Shown here in pieces: positions 15,967-24,960 of a DNA stretch of 41,184 nt. How positions within the stretch are numbered: the stretch's first letter is position 1; each line of letters opens with the position of its first letter. Position numbers and translations under genes: made by a program. Source of the stretch: a virus; the IMG/VR virus record IMGVR_UViG_3300021467_000013, positions 1 through 41,184 of that record, one strand, 5' to 3'. Under the pieces are notes generated by a model, which worked only from the letters and a program-made list of their open reading frames with translations, did not search any database and was not told the DNA's origin.

Positions 15967-17128
15967 GTCCGGCGCCAGGCTTAGGCTGATGCTGGCAGGA
16001 ATCAGGGGAGGGAAGACGATAGCTGGCGTGATGGAGGGCATAATGGTCTCCCTCGGGGGATGGAAGACGTTCGGGACGCCAAACGTAGGGTGCGTGGTGA
16101 GCCCGACCTATCCGATGCTGAGGGACGTCGTCCTTGTGGAGTTCTTCAGGTTCATGCCGAAGGAGGTCATAGAGAGCTTCAACAGGTCGGAGATGACAGC
16201 CACTCTGGTGAACGGCTCGAAGATACTATTCAGGTCTGCGGACCACCCGGACAGGCTCAGGGGTCTCGACCTACACTGGTTCCACTTCGACGAGTGCGCC
16301 ATGGCGAAGAAGGAAGCCCACGACATACTCATGGGCAGGATTTCCCAGAAGAGGGGCTGCGGATGGTATACCACGACACCGAAGGGCTACAACTGGGTCT
16401 ACGAGGAGCTATACAAGCCGTGGGAGAACGGAGACAAGGACATAGACGTGATACAGTTCAGGAGCATAGACAACCCGTATTACCCACCCGAGGAGATAGA
16501 AAAGTTGAAGAAGAAATACACCGACGAGTTCTACATGCAGGAGCTGGAGGCGAAGTTCGTCCTGTATTCGGGTCTGGTTTACAAGGACTTCGCGAGGACA
16601 GTCCACGTGATAGATGAAGTCCCATACTCCAAAATCAAATACTACCTTGCCGGAGTCGACTGGGGATACACCAACCCTGCTGTGATATTGGTCATCGGTG
16701 TCGACGGCGAGGATAATTTTTATGTGGTGAGGGAATACTATGAAGAAGGGAAGGTCATAGACGAGATAATAGAGGCGGGGATGAGGCTCAAAGGGAAGTA
16801 TGGCATAGAGGCTTTCTACTGCGACCCGTCGGAGCCGGCGTATATAGAGCAGTTCAAGCAGAACGGCCTGAACGCCAAAGAAGGGGAAAATTCGATACGT
16901 GCGGGCATAAACAAAGTAAGCGAACTGCTCAGGCATAGGAAATTATTTGTATACAGTAAATGCATAAATTTAATAAGGGAGTTCGAGTCATACTCATATC
17001 CGGAGACAAAGGATGAGAAGCAGCCAGACGAGATACCCTTGAAGCTCAACGACCATGCGCTCGACGCCCTCCGGTATGCGTGCATGTCGGAGAGGATGGG
17101 GGGCTGCCTGCTGGAGGTGTTGGAATAA
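15905..17128 (+). CDS. terL: Terminase large subunit
   Basis: The 407-residue product is the packaging motor. Walker A is GIRGGKT (residues 32-38) and Walker B is LHWFHFDE, with D129 and E130. The C-terminal RNase H-like nuclease has acidic residues D252 (GVDWG), D307 (YCDPS) and D383 (NDHALDAL). The length is near the usual 400-500. It translocates DNA into the procapsid through the portal and cuts concatemers. The start overlaps the small-subunit gene; ATG 15914 is an alternative. The ATPase appears intact and no intein is present. Confidence 0.95.
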   Translation: MRAMEIRISYSPHRYQKKFHESGARLRLMLAGIRGGKTIAGVMEGIMVSLGGWKTFGTPNVGCVVSPTYPMLRDVVLVEFFRFMPKEVIESFNRSEMTATLVNGSKILFRSADHPDRLRGLDLHWFHFDECAMAKKEAHDILMGRISQKRGCGWYTTTPKGYNWVYEELYKPWENGDKDIDVIQFRSIDNPYYPPEEIEKLKKKYTDEFYMQELEAKFVLYSGLVYKDFARTVHVIDEVPYSKIKYYLAGVDWGYTNPAVILVIGVDGEDNFYVVREYYEEGKVIDEIIEAGMRLKGKYGIEAFYCDPSEPAYIEQFKQNGLNAKEGENSIRAGINKVSELLRHRKLFVYSKCINLIREFESYSYPETKDEKQPDEIPLKLNDHALDALRYACMSERMGGCLLEVLE

Positions 17129-17265
17129 TGGGAAAGGAGATAAAAGCGAAAGTGACAAAAATCGACAGCAAGGTCATAACAGGGATGATTCCAATGTTCG
17201 GGGTGAGGAAGAATGCTGAACACAAGGAGCGGGATTCTATTGAGACCGTTCGAGAGGGTGCTTAG
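17128..17265 (+). CDS. 45-residue basic hypothetical protein
   Basis: The ATG at 17128 shares a base with the terminase stop (TAATG), with GGAGGTG upstream. The peptide is basic and beta-like (KAKVTKIDSKVITGMIPMFG). No family recognised. It lies between terminase and portal, where phages often carry small accessory head proteins. Confidence 0.5.
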   Translation: MGKEIKAKVTKIDSKVITGMIPMFGVRKNAEHKERDSIETVREGA

Positions 17266-17267
17266 GA

Positions 17268-17363
17268 ATGGAAGAAATAGACCTAAAAAAGGAAAAAGAA
17301 GAATACAAGAAAAAATACCCGAACAAAGACAAAAAATCCTTGGTGGTTAAGTGGGCGATGTGA
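17268..17363 (+). CDS. 31-residue lysine-rich peptide
   Basis: A short ORF begins 2 bases after the preceding stop, with GAGGGTGCTTAGG upstream. Of 31 residues about a third are Lys (EIDLKKEKEEYKKKYPNKDK). It overlaps the next ORF by 4 bases. Only the coupling supports it. Confidence 0.4.
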   Translation: MEEIDLKKEKEEYKKKYPNKDKKSLVVKWAM

Positions 17364-17488
17364 GCAGAATCAAGGAAATCCTCATGGAGTTCGTCACGCC
17401 AGACAGGCCGAAAGCAGTCCAGCCGCTATACACAGAGGAGGAAATCAAGGAGTTGACCCGCGACAAGGGTCTTGATGCGTATAAGTAA
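17360..17488 (+). CDS. 42-residue hypothetical protein, GTG start
   Basis: A GTG overlaps the previous stop (GTGA). The peptide MSRIKEILMEFVTPDRPKAV continues with PLYTEEEIKELTRDKGLD. This is an acidic helical protein with a proline-rich linker. No recognised family; it may assist head assembly by context only. Confidence 0.4.
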   Translation: MSRIKEILMEFVTPDRPKAVQPLYTEEEIKELTRDKGLDAYK

Positions 17489-17533
17489 TTTATATTGAAC
17501 AAATTAAAAAAAATAAATGAGGTGAAATCTCGA

Positions 17534-17959
17534 ATGGAATCCAGAATAAGATATTCGAAAGATTTGATTAAGAAGACAAGAATAATAGACGCCAAATTCC
17601 CTCCGGGGATACATCCGCACACGCCGCACAAGATTTGCTTCGTCAGGGCGGAGGCAGGGGAGCTGAACGAGCTGTGCAAGGACTGCGTGTTCTCGGGAAA
17701 GTCCAAATACTCTTGCCTGGCGACGAAACTCGGGGCGAACGGATACATGCACACCAAAGGCGACGGGCTTGAGCCTGCCGAAATAAACCCGAAGATGGGC
17801 ATTAACCTGAAAATCCCGATAACCAAGATAGTCGAGAAGGGCGAGGCGTGGGTGTGCCACAACCCAGAGGCAGGGGCTAAAGGGATATACTTGCTGAACG
17901 ACAAAGTCCCCCCGTGCAAATATCGGGTCAAGAGGGAGGGCAAAAAAGGAGGAGATTAG
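17534..17959 (+). CDS. Cys-containing hypothetical protein before portal
   Basis: The product has 141 residues from ATG 17534, chosen for AGGTGA 9 bases upstream; a TTG at 17495 would add 13 residues. It contains cysteines at ICF, LCKDC, SCL, VCHN and PPCKY with histidines HPHTPHK, a pattern that could bind a metal. The run CKDCVFSGKSKYSCLATKLG is characteristic but unknown to me. The gene abuts the portal gene and is probably co-expressed with it. Confidence 0.55.
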   Translation: MESRIRYSKDLIKKTRIIDAKFPPGIHPHTPHKICFVRAEAGELNELCKDCVFSGKSKYSCLATKLGANGYMHTKGDGLEPAEINPKMGINLKIPITKIVEKGEAWVCHNPEAGAKGIYLLNDKVPPCKYRVKREGKKGGD

Positions 17960-19375
17960 ATGCACCCTATAGTGGAGAAGATAACCAGCGCTTTCACGAG
18001 AGCGCCGAGAAACCTGACAATGCCGGTCGATGACACGGGCGAAAGGAGGGCACAGATACCTGAATGGTTCTACTTCCCCGCGTTCGGGCAGCCCAGGAAC
18101 GTGAACATAACCAGGATAAGGGAACTGGCTGAGCTTCCGTGGGTAGACATATGCGTCACAACCCTGACGGACAAGTTCTCGACACTGGACTACAGAATAA
18201 CCCCGAAAGACAAGGGGGATTACTCCAAAGAGAACCTGAAAAAGGTCAGAGACTTCTTCCTGCGGCCGAACCAGAACGGGGAGACAGAGCAGCACATAAG
18301 AAGACAATGGTGCAGGGACTTGCTCCAGATAGACGCCGGGGTGCTGGTCAAGGTCTTCTCGAAGGGGAGCTACGGCAGGGGAGGGAAGCAGGCGTTCACG
18401 AAGTCAGTATACAAGGGCGTGAAGTCCGACAACGGACTGGTTGATGAATTAGACGCGTTCAAGTCCTGCGAGGCTGAGGAGAGGACTGTAATAAAAGAAT
18501 ACAGGCCGCTGAAAGAGTTGGGCGGGAGGGAATTGGTCGAGCTTTACGCCAGGGACGGGAGCACGTTCCAGCCTGACGCTGACGTCACAGGGTTCATCCA
18601 CAGATATTTCCAATACTCGTTCAAAATCCCGAAGAAGGAGCCTTTGGTATTCGACAAGGACGAGATTTCATACTCGATGAGATACCCACGCTCGTATTCG
18701 TTCTACGGGTGGTCGGTGGTGCAGTCGATAGAGCAGGTGTTGCTGACGCTGAAATCCCAGGTGCAGTATTACTTGGGCTACTTCCGGGAGAGAGGGACTC
18801 CGGACGGGATAATCACAATCCTCGAGGCGCACAAGGACGAATTGAAAAGATTGAAGGAATACTGGAAGAAAGAGAGGATAGGCAGGCACCACAGGTTCGC
18901 CATAACAGCCAGGGATGTCAAGTTCACACCTGTCATACTCAACTCAAGGGACATGGAAATCCTAGCCACACAGCAGTGGCTGTCCAAATTGGCGATGGCG
19001 ATGTTCCACGTCAACATACCAATCATAACACTGAGGGGCGAAGCGCCGAAGGCTGGAGTTGCGGGACTGCAGAAAGGTGAGTATATGGACGCATTGAAGC
19101 CGATAATACAGGAATGGGAGTCGGTCGTCAACAACGACATAATCCCAGAGATACTCCAGCTCCCGCCGGACGAGGTGGACGTGGAATATAAATTAGATGT
19201 ATACGACATAGAAGAGGACGAGAGAGTCAGGGCGATGCAGAGGGCTGACGTCAGTTCAGGGATACTCACAATCAACGAGGTCAGGGAGAACGAGAGGGGA
19301 CTGGACCCTGTCCCGTGGGGGGACGAGCCGGCGACATTCATGCCGCTCGAAACAAAACTGAAAGGAGGTGCATGA
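17960..19375 (+). CDS. Portal protein
   Basis: The product has 471 residues. Hallmarks of phage portals are ELAELPWVDICVTTLTDKFS (wing/stem entry), YRITPKD, a long helical stem region near residues 290-330 and the C-terminal acidic crown segment EEDERVRAMQRADVSSGILT, with NEVRENERGLDPVPWGDE. Position right after the terminase genes supports this. The portal dodecamer would form the DNA gate at the capsid vertex. Start ATG after AAGGAGGAGATTAG. Confidence 0.85.
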   Translation: MHPIVEKITSAFTRAPRNLTMPVDDTGERRAQIPEWFYFPAFGQPRNVNITRIRELAELPWVDICVTTLTDKFSTLDYRITPKDKGDYSKENLKKVRDFFLRPNQNGETEQHIRRQWCRDLLQIDAGVLVKVFSKGSYGRGGKQAFTKSVYKGVKSDNGLVDELDAFKSCEAEERTVIKEYRPLKELGGRELVELYARDGSTFQPDADVTGFIHRYFQYSFKIPKKEPLVFDKDEISYSMRYPRSYSFYGWSVVQSIEQVLLTLKSQVQYYLGYFRERGTPDGIITILEAHKDELKRLKEYWKKERIGRHHRFAITARDVKFTPVILNSRDMEILATQQWLSKLAMAMFHVNIPIITLRGEAPKAGVAGLQKGEYMDALKPIIQEWESVVNNDIIPEILQLPPDEVDVEYKLDVYDIEEDERVRAMQRADVSSGILTINEVRENERGLDPVPWGDEPATFMPLETKLKGGA

Positions 19376-19898
19376 GACGACAACACAGCCTTACCCGGTT
19401 TCAGGCAAGGTCTACGACATAGACGGGACCGCCGAGGGAGGGGTCACAGTCAGATTAACCAACACAAGAACGAAAGAAACGCTCACCGCGACAACCAACA
19501 CTTCAGGCGAGTATGTGCTGGACTTGTCGAATCTGGAGTCCGGGTGGAACAATAATGATGTGGTGTTCCTGCAGGCGTGGGAGAAGTCATCGCCTTTCAA
19601 GACAGCCTCATACACGTTCGAGGTGTCAGGCGACAATTACAATAAGGACTTGTATCTGCAGCCTATTTTCAATAAAAGGGTGAAGACAGAGGATTTGAAG
19701 GAGATACAATTGAGGGAGTTCTCCGACGTGGAGAGTTCCAAGAGAACTGTCTCCCCGAGGGCTGACAAATTAATGCTCACATACGACTCAGACAGCAACC
19801 TAATAAGGGTTGTGAAGTATTCGGACGGGGTCAAGTCGGAACTGGAGCTCGGATACGACTCCGACGGGAACCTGACAAGCGTGGAGAAGGTGGTATGA
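19368..19898 (+). CDS. Virion protein with carboxypeptidase-regulatory-like module A
   Basis: The product is about 174-176 residues. The N-terminal domain reads QPYPVSGKVYDIDGTAEGGV and then TTNTSGEYVLDL, a carboxypeptidase-regulatory-like beta-sandwich. The C-terminal part contains TYDSDSNLIRVVKYSDGVKS, a strand repeat shared with the gene at 30225. The start is doubtful. The GTG at 19368 sits inside the ribosome binding site AAAGGAGG, whereas an ACG at 19377 has ideal spacing and would give TTTQPYPVSG, matching the paralogue. Likely a virion surface or fibre-base protein. Confidence 0.65.
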   Translation: MHETTTQPYPVSGKVYDIDGTAEGGVTVRLTNTRTKETLTATTNTSGEYVLDLSNLESGWNNNDVVFLQAWEKSSPFKTASYTFEVSGDNYNKDLYLQPIFNKRVKTEDLKEIQLREFSDVESSKRTVSPRADKLMLTYDSDSNLIRVVKYSDGVKSELELGYDSDGNLTSVEKVV

Positions 19899-20807
19899 GT
19901 GAAGGTTAAATTTAATCCACTGCATGACGAGAAGCTTCAGCTGGTCTCAAGCAAAGGCTCCGAGATAAGCATATCCGATTCGGGCGGATACTACGCAGGA
20001 GATGATGTCGAGGCAGCCCTGCAGGAGATAGGAAATGGGACTGCTTTGGATTCGAGATACTTGAAGCTCGACCAGACCTCAGTCCAGACCATTGCGAACG
20101 GTATTCCAAAGCTTGACGCTCAAGTTTCAGACTTTGACAACCTAGACCAGACAGTGAACAAACGGTATGTTGACAGCGCCGTGTCGTCTCTTATTGTCGA
20201 CTGGTATGCGACAGATACTAGCTCTGGTGTAGAGGATTACAAGCTGACAACGACAAGTATTGGCGATTTGGGTGATTCCGAGCAGTCAATTTCTAAGAAT
20301 GATATAAATGACGAGGATTATCTTGCCGGATGGATAAGCGCCGCAGGAGAAACCCCTACTGTTTTGCCCCTCGGTATTTACAACCTGTCAATCTATGCGG
20401 AGAAGACCGCAGGCAACAAAGACATTCAATTCTACTGGGAGCTGGTGGAGAGGAAAAGCGACAACTCAGAAACGGTATTAGCCACCTCCTCATACAGCGA
20501 CATCATTGGCGAGACCAAACAGCAGTATATTGTCCCGCTTATTCTGGACGAGGATTACATTCCAGCCTCTGGAAGCAGGGTAGTGGGCAAGATTTACGCC
20601 CATGTTACTGGAACAGGGAATGCTCCGTCACTGACGATTTATTATGAGGATAACTCTATGACCCGCTGGTCTATGCCGACAACTCTTGAAGTTTTATCCA
20701 ATCAATTTGTCCCATATTCTGGGGCGGTCTCGGACGTCGATTTGGGGAGCAAGACCATATCAGCCGAGAACAAGAATTTAGTGAGGTATGCGTTTTTCAT
20801 GGGGTGA
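19899..20807 (+). CDS. Fibre-like structural protein
   Basis: The 302-residue product starts at a GTG directly after the previous stop. Residues 30-45 (YYAGDDVEAALQEIG) are the short motif often seen in phage tail-fibre shafts, and LDARYLKLDQT-like and NKRYVDSAVSSL segments also occur in fibres. A beta-sandwich domain (YNLSIYAEKTAGNKDIQFYW and later strands) follows. Receptor contact or attachment of decoration proteins is inferred. Confidence 0.6.
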   Translation: MKVKFNPLHDEKLQLVSSKGSEISISDSGGYYAGDDVEAALQEIGNGTALDSRYLKLDQTSVQTIANGIPKLDAQVSDFDNLDQTVNKRYVDSAVSSLIVDWYATDTSSGVEDYKLTTTSIGDLGDSEQSISKNDINDEDYLAGWISAAGETPTVLPLGIYNLSIYAEKTAGNKDIQFYWELVERKSDNSETVLATSSYSDIIGETKQQYIVPLILDEDYIPASGSRVVGKIYAHVTGTGNAPSLTIYYEDNSMTRWSMPTTLEVLSNQFVPYSGAVSDVDLGSKTISAENKNLVRYAFFMG

Positions 20808-20811
20808 TAAT

Positions 20812-21141
20812 GTGTTTACTGAAAAGAAACTTGCGAGACAAGCCGTGAACGATACAGGCGAAACTATCTACACTGTCCCAGCGGACACCAAGACGATAGT
20901 GAAAGACATCCACATCTGCAACAACTCGGGGACAGATTGCTACGTGACGCTCTGGCTTGTTCCGAACGGAGACTCTCCGACAGATGAGAACGTGATGTTC
21001 TACCAGTGGAACGTCCCAGCCAACGACTTCGTCCACTGGAACGGGTGGCAGGTATTGGACACTGCTGGGGACACTATACAGGCTCTGGCTGAGACGTCAG
21101 ACCAGATAACTATTATGGTCTCAGGGGCTGAGCTAACATGA
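20812..21141 (+). CDS. Small virion-associated beta-sandwich protein
   Basis: The product has 109 residues from GTG 20812, which has GGGGTGAT 3 bases upstream. It begins VFTEKKLARQAVNDTGETIY and TVPADTKTIVKDIHICNNSG and has regular beta strands to the end. Proteins opening with this pattern in phages are minor tail or fibre-associated components. It follows the fibre-like gene with a 4-base gap. Confidence 0.55.
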   Translation: MFTEKKLARQAVNDTGETIYTVPADTKTIVKDIHICNNSGTDCYVTLWLVPNGDSPTDENVMFYQWNVPANDFVHWNGWQVLDTAGDTIQALAETSDQITIMVSGAELT

Positions 21142-21154
21142 TGGAGGTGAAAAT

Positions 21155-21430
21155 ATGGCTGAACTGACAGTTGACTTGTCAAAACTGTCTGGAACTGAAC
21201 AAATAAAAAAGATTGATAAAAAAACCGCCAAAAGATATAAGGTGGTTGAGGAAACGATTGACTTGGAAGCGTTGAGAAGGGAGAAGGAAGGTTTGGAGGA
21301 AATGCTTAGCATGGAAGAGCCAACCAAAGAGGAATTGATAGAGTTGGGAAAAGGTCAGCATCCGTTCTATATGGACAAAGACGATATTCAGAAAAGGTTG
21401 GACAAGATTAACAAAATTTTGGGGGAGTGA
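21155..21430 (+). CDS. Coiled-coil protein, possible fibre chaperone
   Basis: The 91-residue product starts after GGAGGTGAAAAT. It is helical: ETIDLEALRREKEGLEEMLS and DDIQKRLDKINKILGE form two heptad segments joined by EPTKEELIELGKGQHPFYMD. Small coiled-coil proteins next to fibre genes often act as assembly chaperones, which is the inference here. One base separates it from the next start codon. Confidence 0.5.
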   Translation: MAELTVDLSKLSGTEQIKKIDKKTAKRYKVVEETIDLEALRREKEGLEEMLSMEEPTKEELIELGKGQHPFYMDKDDIQKRLDKINKILGE

Positions 21431-21431
21431 G

Positions 21432-22988
21432 ATGGCTGTTAGTTACGATAATTCATTCGACAATAGTAATGTTCAGCGGGTTTATACTTATGATAGTACA
21501 ACAAATACATTTTCTTCTAATCTAAAAACCTCAAGTGCGTTTGACTACTTTCCAGACTCCGCTGTGGTTGGAGATTGTTTCTATTTGCTTGCGAATGATG
21601 TCAAGGCTTTCAAGGACGTCCGCCTATATGTCGGGACTGCTTTTGCTGCCACTTCGGTAACTTTCACTTGGGAATATTCCACTGGCGATGGTACTTGGGC
21701 AGCGCTATCCAACGTGACGAATAGCGATGCCTTTACCAAGACTGGTCAGCAGGATGTTACATGGGATATACCGAGAGATTGGGCGCAAACACGTAAACAT
21801 TCGGCATCCGTGAATATGCCAAGGACTGGGGGATGGATAAGAGCAAGAATTACCGCTGTTGACACACCAACTGAAGGGGGTGCTCAGTCAACACAGACCG
21901 TTCAAACGGGGAAGAATTGGATAACAATAACAGGGAATGAGACCTTTGCTTCTATTCGCTCTGAGGATGTTTCTAATGGATGGGGAATAACCGATACTGC
22001 CAATTCTGGAAATGATAAAACAATCCAAATATATGCCTCTATTACGATTGACTCTGGCGCTACCCTCACGGGAACGAACAAGATGCTGGAAATTAACAAC
22101 GCCTTTATTCAAAACGATGGCACATTAACTTTGGGGAGCTATGATTCGACTTACGATTTCGCGTATGATGGATGTTATATCTATCTGAAGTCATTTGGTT
22201 TTGGCGGAGGGCATAACCATTTAGGCGGAAATGGGACTTACAATATCTATGGAAGCTCAATTATAGTTTGTTGGCCAGGGAGAGTTGGTTTGGGAAGCGG
22301 AAGCGGGGAGGTTAAGGATTCTGTCTTTGAGGATTTTTATCGAAATTTTGAACTTTCCAACAAGACAGTCAAAAGACTGAGAGTCAGGCCAGGGTATAAT
22401 GGGTCGATTGGGAATACTTATTCTGCAAACACCATTGATGGATTGTTTACGAATGGAGGTTTTCTACTTTTACAACAAGGAACAGAAGAAGTTACAGCAA
22501 CTAATGTTATGGCTGATTATATTCATTGTTGGAGTGTCTATGTCGCAAGGAGTATTTATCTTATAAACCCGACGCTTGTGAATGCGAAACCGTTGCGTGT
22601 TCAGTTTTTTGCAATGGGAGGTGGCGACCATGATGTTTATTATTATACTCAGTTTAACTTTGACCTTAAAGTAATTGACTCAAACGGGAATGCGATAAAC
22701 GGAGCTACGGTAACCATAGAAGATAAGGATGGCACTGAGGTTTTTTCTGGAACGACAGATGCTAATGGAGAAATTACGCAACAGACATTGACGCAAAAGA
22801 TAGATTTTTTTGACGACCCCAATCCAGCCAGCGGGAACACAACAAAAGACACGCCAGATTCAACTACAACTAAAACCCCCCACACCGTCACCATAACCAA
22901 GACAGGATACAAGACAAAAAAAATAATTTACACGATGAACCAAGCTAGAACTGAGGTTGAGGTTCTTGAAAACAGGAGGGAGGTATGA
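21432..22988 (+). CDS. Tailspike/decoration-like beta protein
   Basis: The product has 518 residues. The N-terminal half is a beta-sandwich with TFTWEYSTGDGTWAALSNVT and GWIRARITAVD. The middle has right-handed beta-helix-like turns (IQIYASITIDSG, MLEINNAFIQNDGTL, NIYGSSIIV). Near the C-terminus NFDLKVIDSNGNAINGATVT and GTTDANGEI form a carboxypeptidase-regulatory-like domain. The combination fits a surface spike or decoration protein. It overlaps the Mu gpF-like gene by 4 bases. Confidence 0.6.
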   Translation: MAVSYDNSFDNSNVQRVYTYDSTTNTFSSNLKTSSAFDYFPDSAVVGDCFYLLANDVKAFKDVRLYVGTAFAATSVTFTWEYSTGDGTWAALSNVTNSDAFTKTGQQDVTWDIPRDWAQTRKHSASVNMPRTGGWIRARITAVDTPTEGGAQSTQTVQTGKNWITITGNETFASIRSEDVSNGWGITDTANSGNDKTIQIYASITIDSGATLTGTNKMLEINNAFIQNDGTLTLGSYDSTYDFAYDGCYIYLKSFGFGGGHNHLGGNGTYNIYGSSIIVCWPGRVGLGSGSGEVKDSVFEDFYRNFELSNKTVKRLRVRPGYNGSIGNTYSANTIDGLFTNGGFLLLQQGTEEVTATNVMADYIHCWSVYVARSIYLINPTLVNAKPLRVQFFAMGGGDHDVYYYTQFNFDLKVIDSNGNAINGATVTIEDKDGTEVFSGTTDANGEITQQTLTQKIDFFDDPNPASGNTTKDTPDSTTTKTPHTVTITKTGYKTKKIIYTMNQARTEVEVLENRREV

Positions 22989-24748
22989 TGATATTCGAGA
23001 TGGACTACGAGGATTGGGTCAGGATAAGGAACAAAGGGGACAGGGTCTCCTTCTACGTGGAGATGTCCGACAGGTTCGACCTGTTCATGCCAATAGGGAG
23101 CTTCACAATCAAGACGACGAAGATGAAGTCTGACTTGAACATGCCAGCGGAGACGTTTGTGAACAATTATTTGTCAAGGGTATTCCGAGCCAACAGTGTG
23201 GAGTATGAAGGGAGATACGAGCATGGGACTGAAGGGAGCACCCCGCTGATAGAGATGGACGTGTTCAGGGCGTTCAAAAACAGCATGAAGAAGTTCGTCG
23301 GGTGGTCGTTCGCCAACTCGAGATACTGGATTGTGGAGTGGTTCAAGAAGTATGACTTCCCCCTGATAACGGGCATAACCGAGGAGGAAAGGAAAGAGAT
23401 AAAGAGGATAATAGTCGAGGGTCTGGAGAAAGGGACGCCGTTCTCGATAGTCGAGAGGCAGCTAGTCAACTTATTAGAGGACGAGAACAAGGTCGAGATG
23501 ATACTGAGAACGGAACTTAACAAGGGAGCCAACGAGTCGGCATTGGAGAGGTATGAAATTAACGGAGTAAAGAAGGTTATATGGCATGCCATTTTGGACA
23601 ACAGGACGTCTGAGATATGCAGGAAGAATCACGGGAAGGAGTTCACCTTGAAACAAGCCAAAGGAAGACTCCCCGCTCATGTGAATTGCTATGACAAAGA
23701 AACTGAAGTATACACAAGCAAAGGATGGAAATTGTTCAAGAATTTAAAAGGGGAAAAGATAATGTCACTCAATCCAGACAACTTCAATTTGGAGTTTGTC
23801 GATTATAAAAAATTGATTAAATATCATTACAAAGGGGAAATGATACATTTTAAAAACAGAATAACCGATTTGCTTGTAACACCAGACCATCAGATGTTTG
23901 TCGGAAAAAGAAGAAACTGGAAAGACAGGAAGGAAATAACATGGAAATTTGTTGAAGCTAAAAATTTAATCAATTCAGAATACAAATTCCACAAGTCAAG
24001 CAATTGGTCAGGCAAAGACATTGATTTCATAAAAATAGGAAGTAAAGAAATATTTGTAGAAGATTTCTGCAGATTCATGGGATATTACCTCAGTGATGGC
24101 AGCGTAACAAAATCAAGCAAAAATTCATGGAGAATAAAGATATCTCAGCATGGGGATAACAGACACATTATTCATGACAGCATAAAAAACATGCCTTATA
24201 AAATAAAAATGAATGAAGATTCGTTGAACATTTATGACAGAGAGCTGGGGGATTATTTGTCTCAATTCGGGAAATGCAACGAAAAATATATTCCAGATGA
24301 AATAAAACAACTGGATAAAAGATACTTGAGAATGTTTCTTGACGCCTTTTGTTTTTGCGACGGCGTTATAAGAAAAGGAAAATTCTGGAAGGGATACAAA
24401 TTCAAAGACAATAAGTGTTATTTCACAACATCAGAGAGAATGGCTGGTGACTTGGGCGAGTTGATAATAAAATGCGGGAAATCTGTTTACTTCAAAATTG
24501 AAAAATCGAAAGGGAAAAGGGTGGAATTTTCAAACGGGGTGTACGAATTGAATTATGATTTATGGAGAATATATGAGAACAATTCAAAGAATTCAAGCAG
24601 CAATAAAATAAAAATAACAAAAACGCCTTACGATGACATGGTCTATTGTGTCGAATTGCCTAAATTTCATACGTTATTGGTCAGGAGGAATGGCAAGGTA
24701 AATTGGTGCGGCAATTGTCGTTCGGTGTGGCTGCCTGTGATTGAATGA
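22985..24748 (+). CDS. Mu gpF-like head morphogenesis protein with intein
   Basis: The reading frame has 587 codons, of which 343 are intein (23687-24715); the spliced product would be 244 residues. The extein shows the SPP1 gp7/Mu gpF signature: RTELNKGANESALERYEING, then KKVIWHAILDNRTSEICRKN and H-G-K-E-F, ending LPAHVN/CRSVWLPV, which matches the conserved P-x-H-x-N-C-R motif. Such minor capsid proteins act at the portal during head assembly. The start is an ATGA overlap. Splicing is needed to restore the invariant Cys-Arg. Confidence 0.85.
   Translation: MMIFEMDYEDWVRIRNKGDRVSFYVEMSDRFDLFMPIGSFTIKTTKMKSDLNMPAETFVNNYLSRVFRANSVEYEGRYEHGTEGSTPLIEMDVFRAFKNSMKKFVGWSFANSRYWIVEWFKKYDFPLITGITEEERKEIKRIIVEGLEKGTPFSIVERQLVNLLEDENKVEMILRTELNKGANESALERYEINGVKKVIWHAILDNRTSEICRKNHGKEFTLKQAKGRLPAHVNCYDKETEVYTSKGWKLFKNLKGEKIMSLNPDNFNLEFVDYKKLIKYHYKGEMIHFKNRITDLLVTPDHQMFVGKRRNWKDRKEITWKFVEAKNLINSEYKFHKSSNWSGKDIDFIKIGSKEIFVEDFCRFMGYYLSDGSVTKSSKNSWRIKISQHGDNRHIIHDSIKNMPYKIKMNEDSLNIYDRELGDYLSQFGKCNEKYIPDEIKQLDKRYLRMFLDAFCFCDGVIRKGKFWKGYKFKDNKCYFTTSERMAGDLGELIIKCGKSVYFKIEKSKGKRVEFSNGVYELNYDLWRIYENNSKNSSSNKIKITKTPYDDMVYCVELPKFHTLLVRRNGKVNWCGNCRSVWLPVIE
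23687..24715 (+). mobile_element. LAGLIDADG intein in the gpF-like protein
   Basis: The 343-residue intein begins with Cys (CYDKETEVYTSKGW, block A), and block B is VTPDHQMF with the TxxH pattern. Two endonuclease motifs are present, FCRFMGYYLSDGSV and FLDAFCFCDGVI. Block F is VYCVELPKFHTLLV and block G ends WCGN, followed by Cys as the +1 residue. The penultimate His is replaced by Gly, a variation known from phage inteins. It is inserted before the conserved Cys of the HxNCR motif. AT-rich composition contrasts with the extein. Confidence 0.9.
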
Positions 24749-24960
24749 TTATGTCGAAATGCAGATACAAAAACATATGTCCATACTATTCTGAAAGGGA
24801 CAGGCATCTGTGCAACGGTAAGCCAACCAACCGCATGGACGAATGCTATCTGACTTCGATGGTAGAATACAACAGAGAATTGGCAAAAAGGGATTTTTTA
24901 GTTTGGATGAGATTGTATGAGACAGGGTTCCACATTGAAAGGCATCCAGTCAGAAGTTAG
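24745..24960 (+). CDS. Cys-rich microprotein
   Basis: The 71-residue product starts with MIMSKCRYKNICPYYSERD, and further cysteines occur at HLCNG and ECY. The spacing C-x5-C-x10-C-x11-C would allow one metal site. ATGA overlap with the gpF-like gene; GTGATTGA upstream. Function unknown. Confidence 0.55.
   Translation: MIMSKCRYKNICPYYSERDRHLCNGKPTNRMDECYLTSMVEYNRELAKRDFLVWMRLYETGFHIERHPVRS

Noticed and set aside
17504-18307. Leftward open frame of about 267 codons opposite the portal gene
   Set aside because: The portal and upstream Cys-containing gene are clear on the other strand, and the leftward frame has no recognisable motif or start signal.
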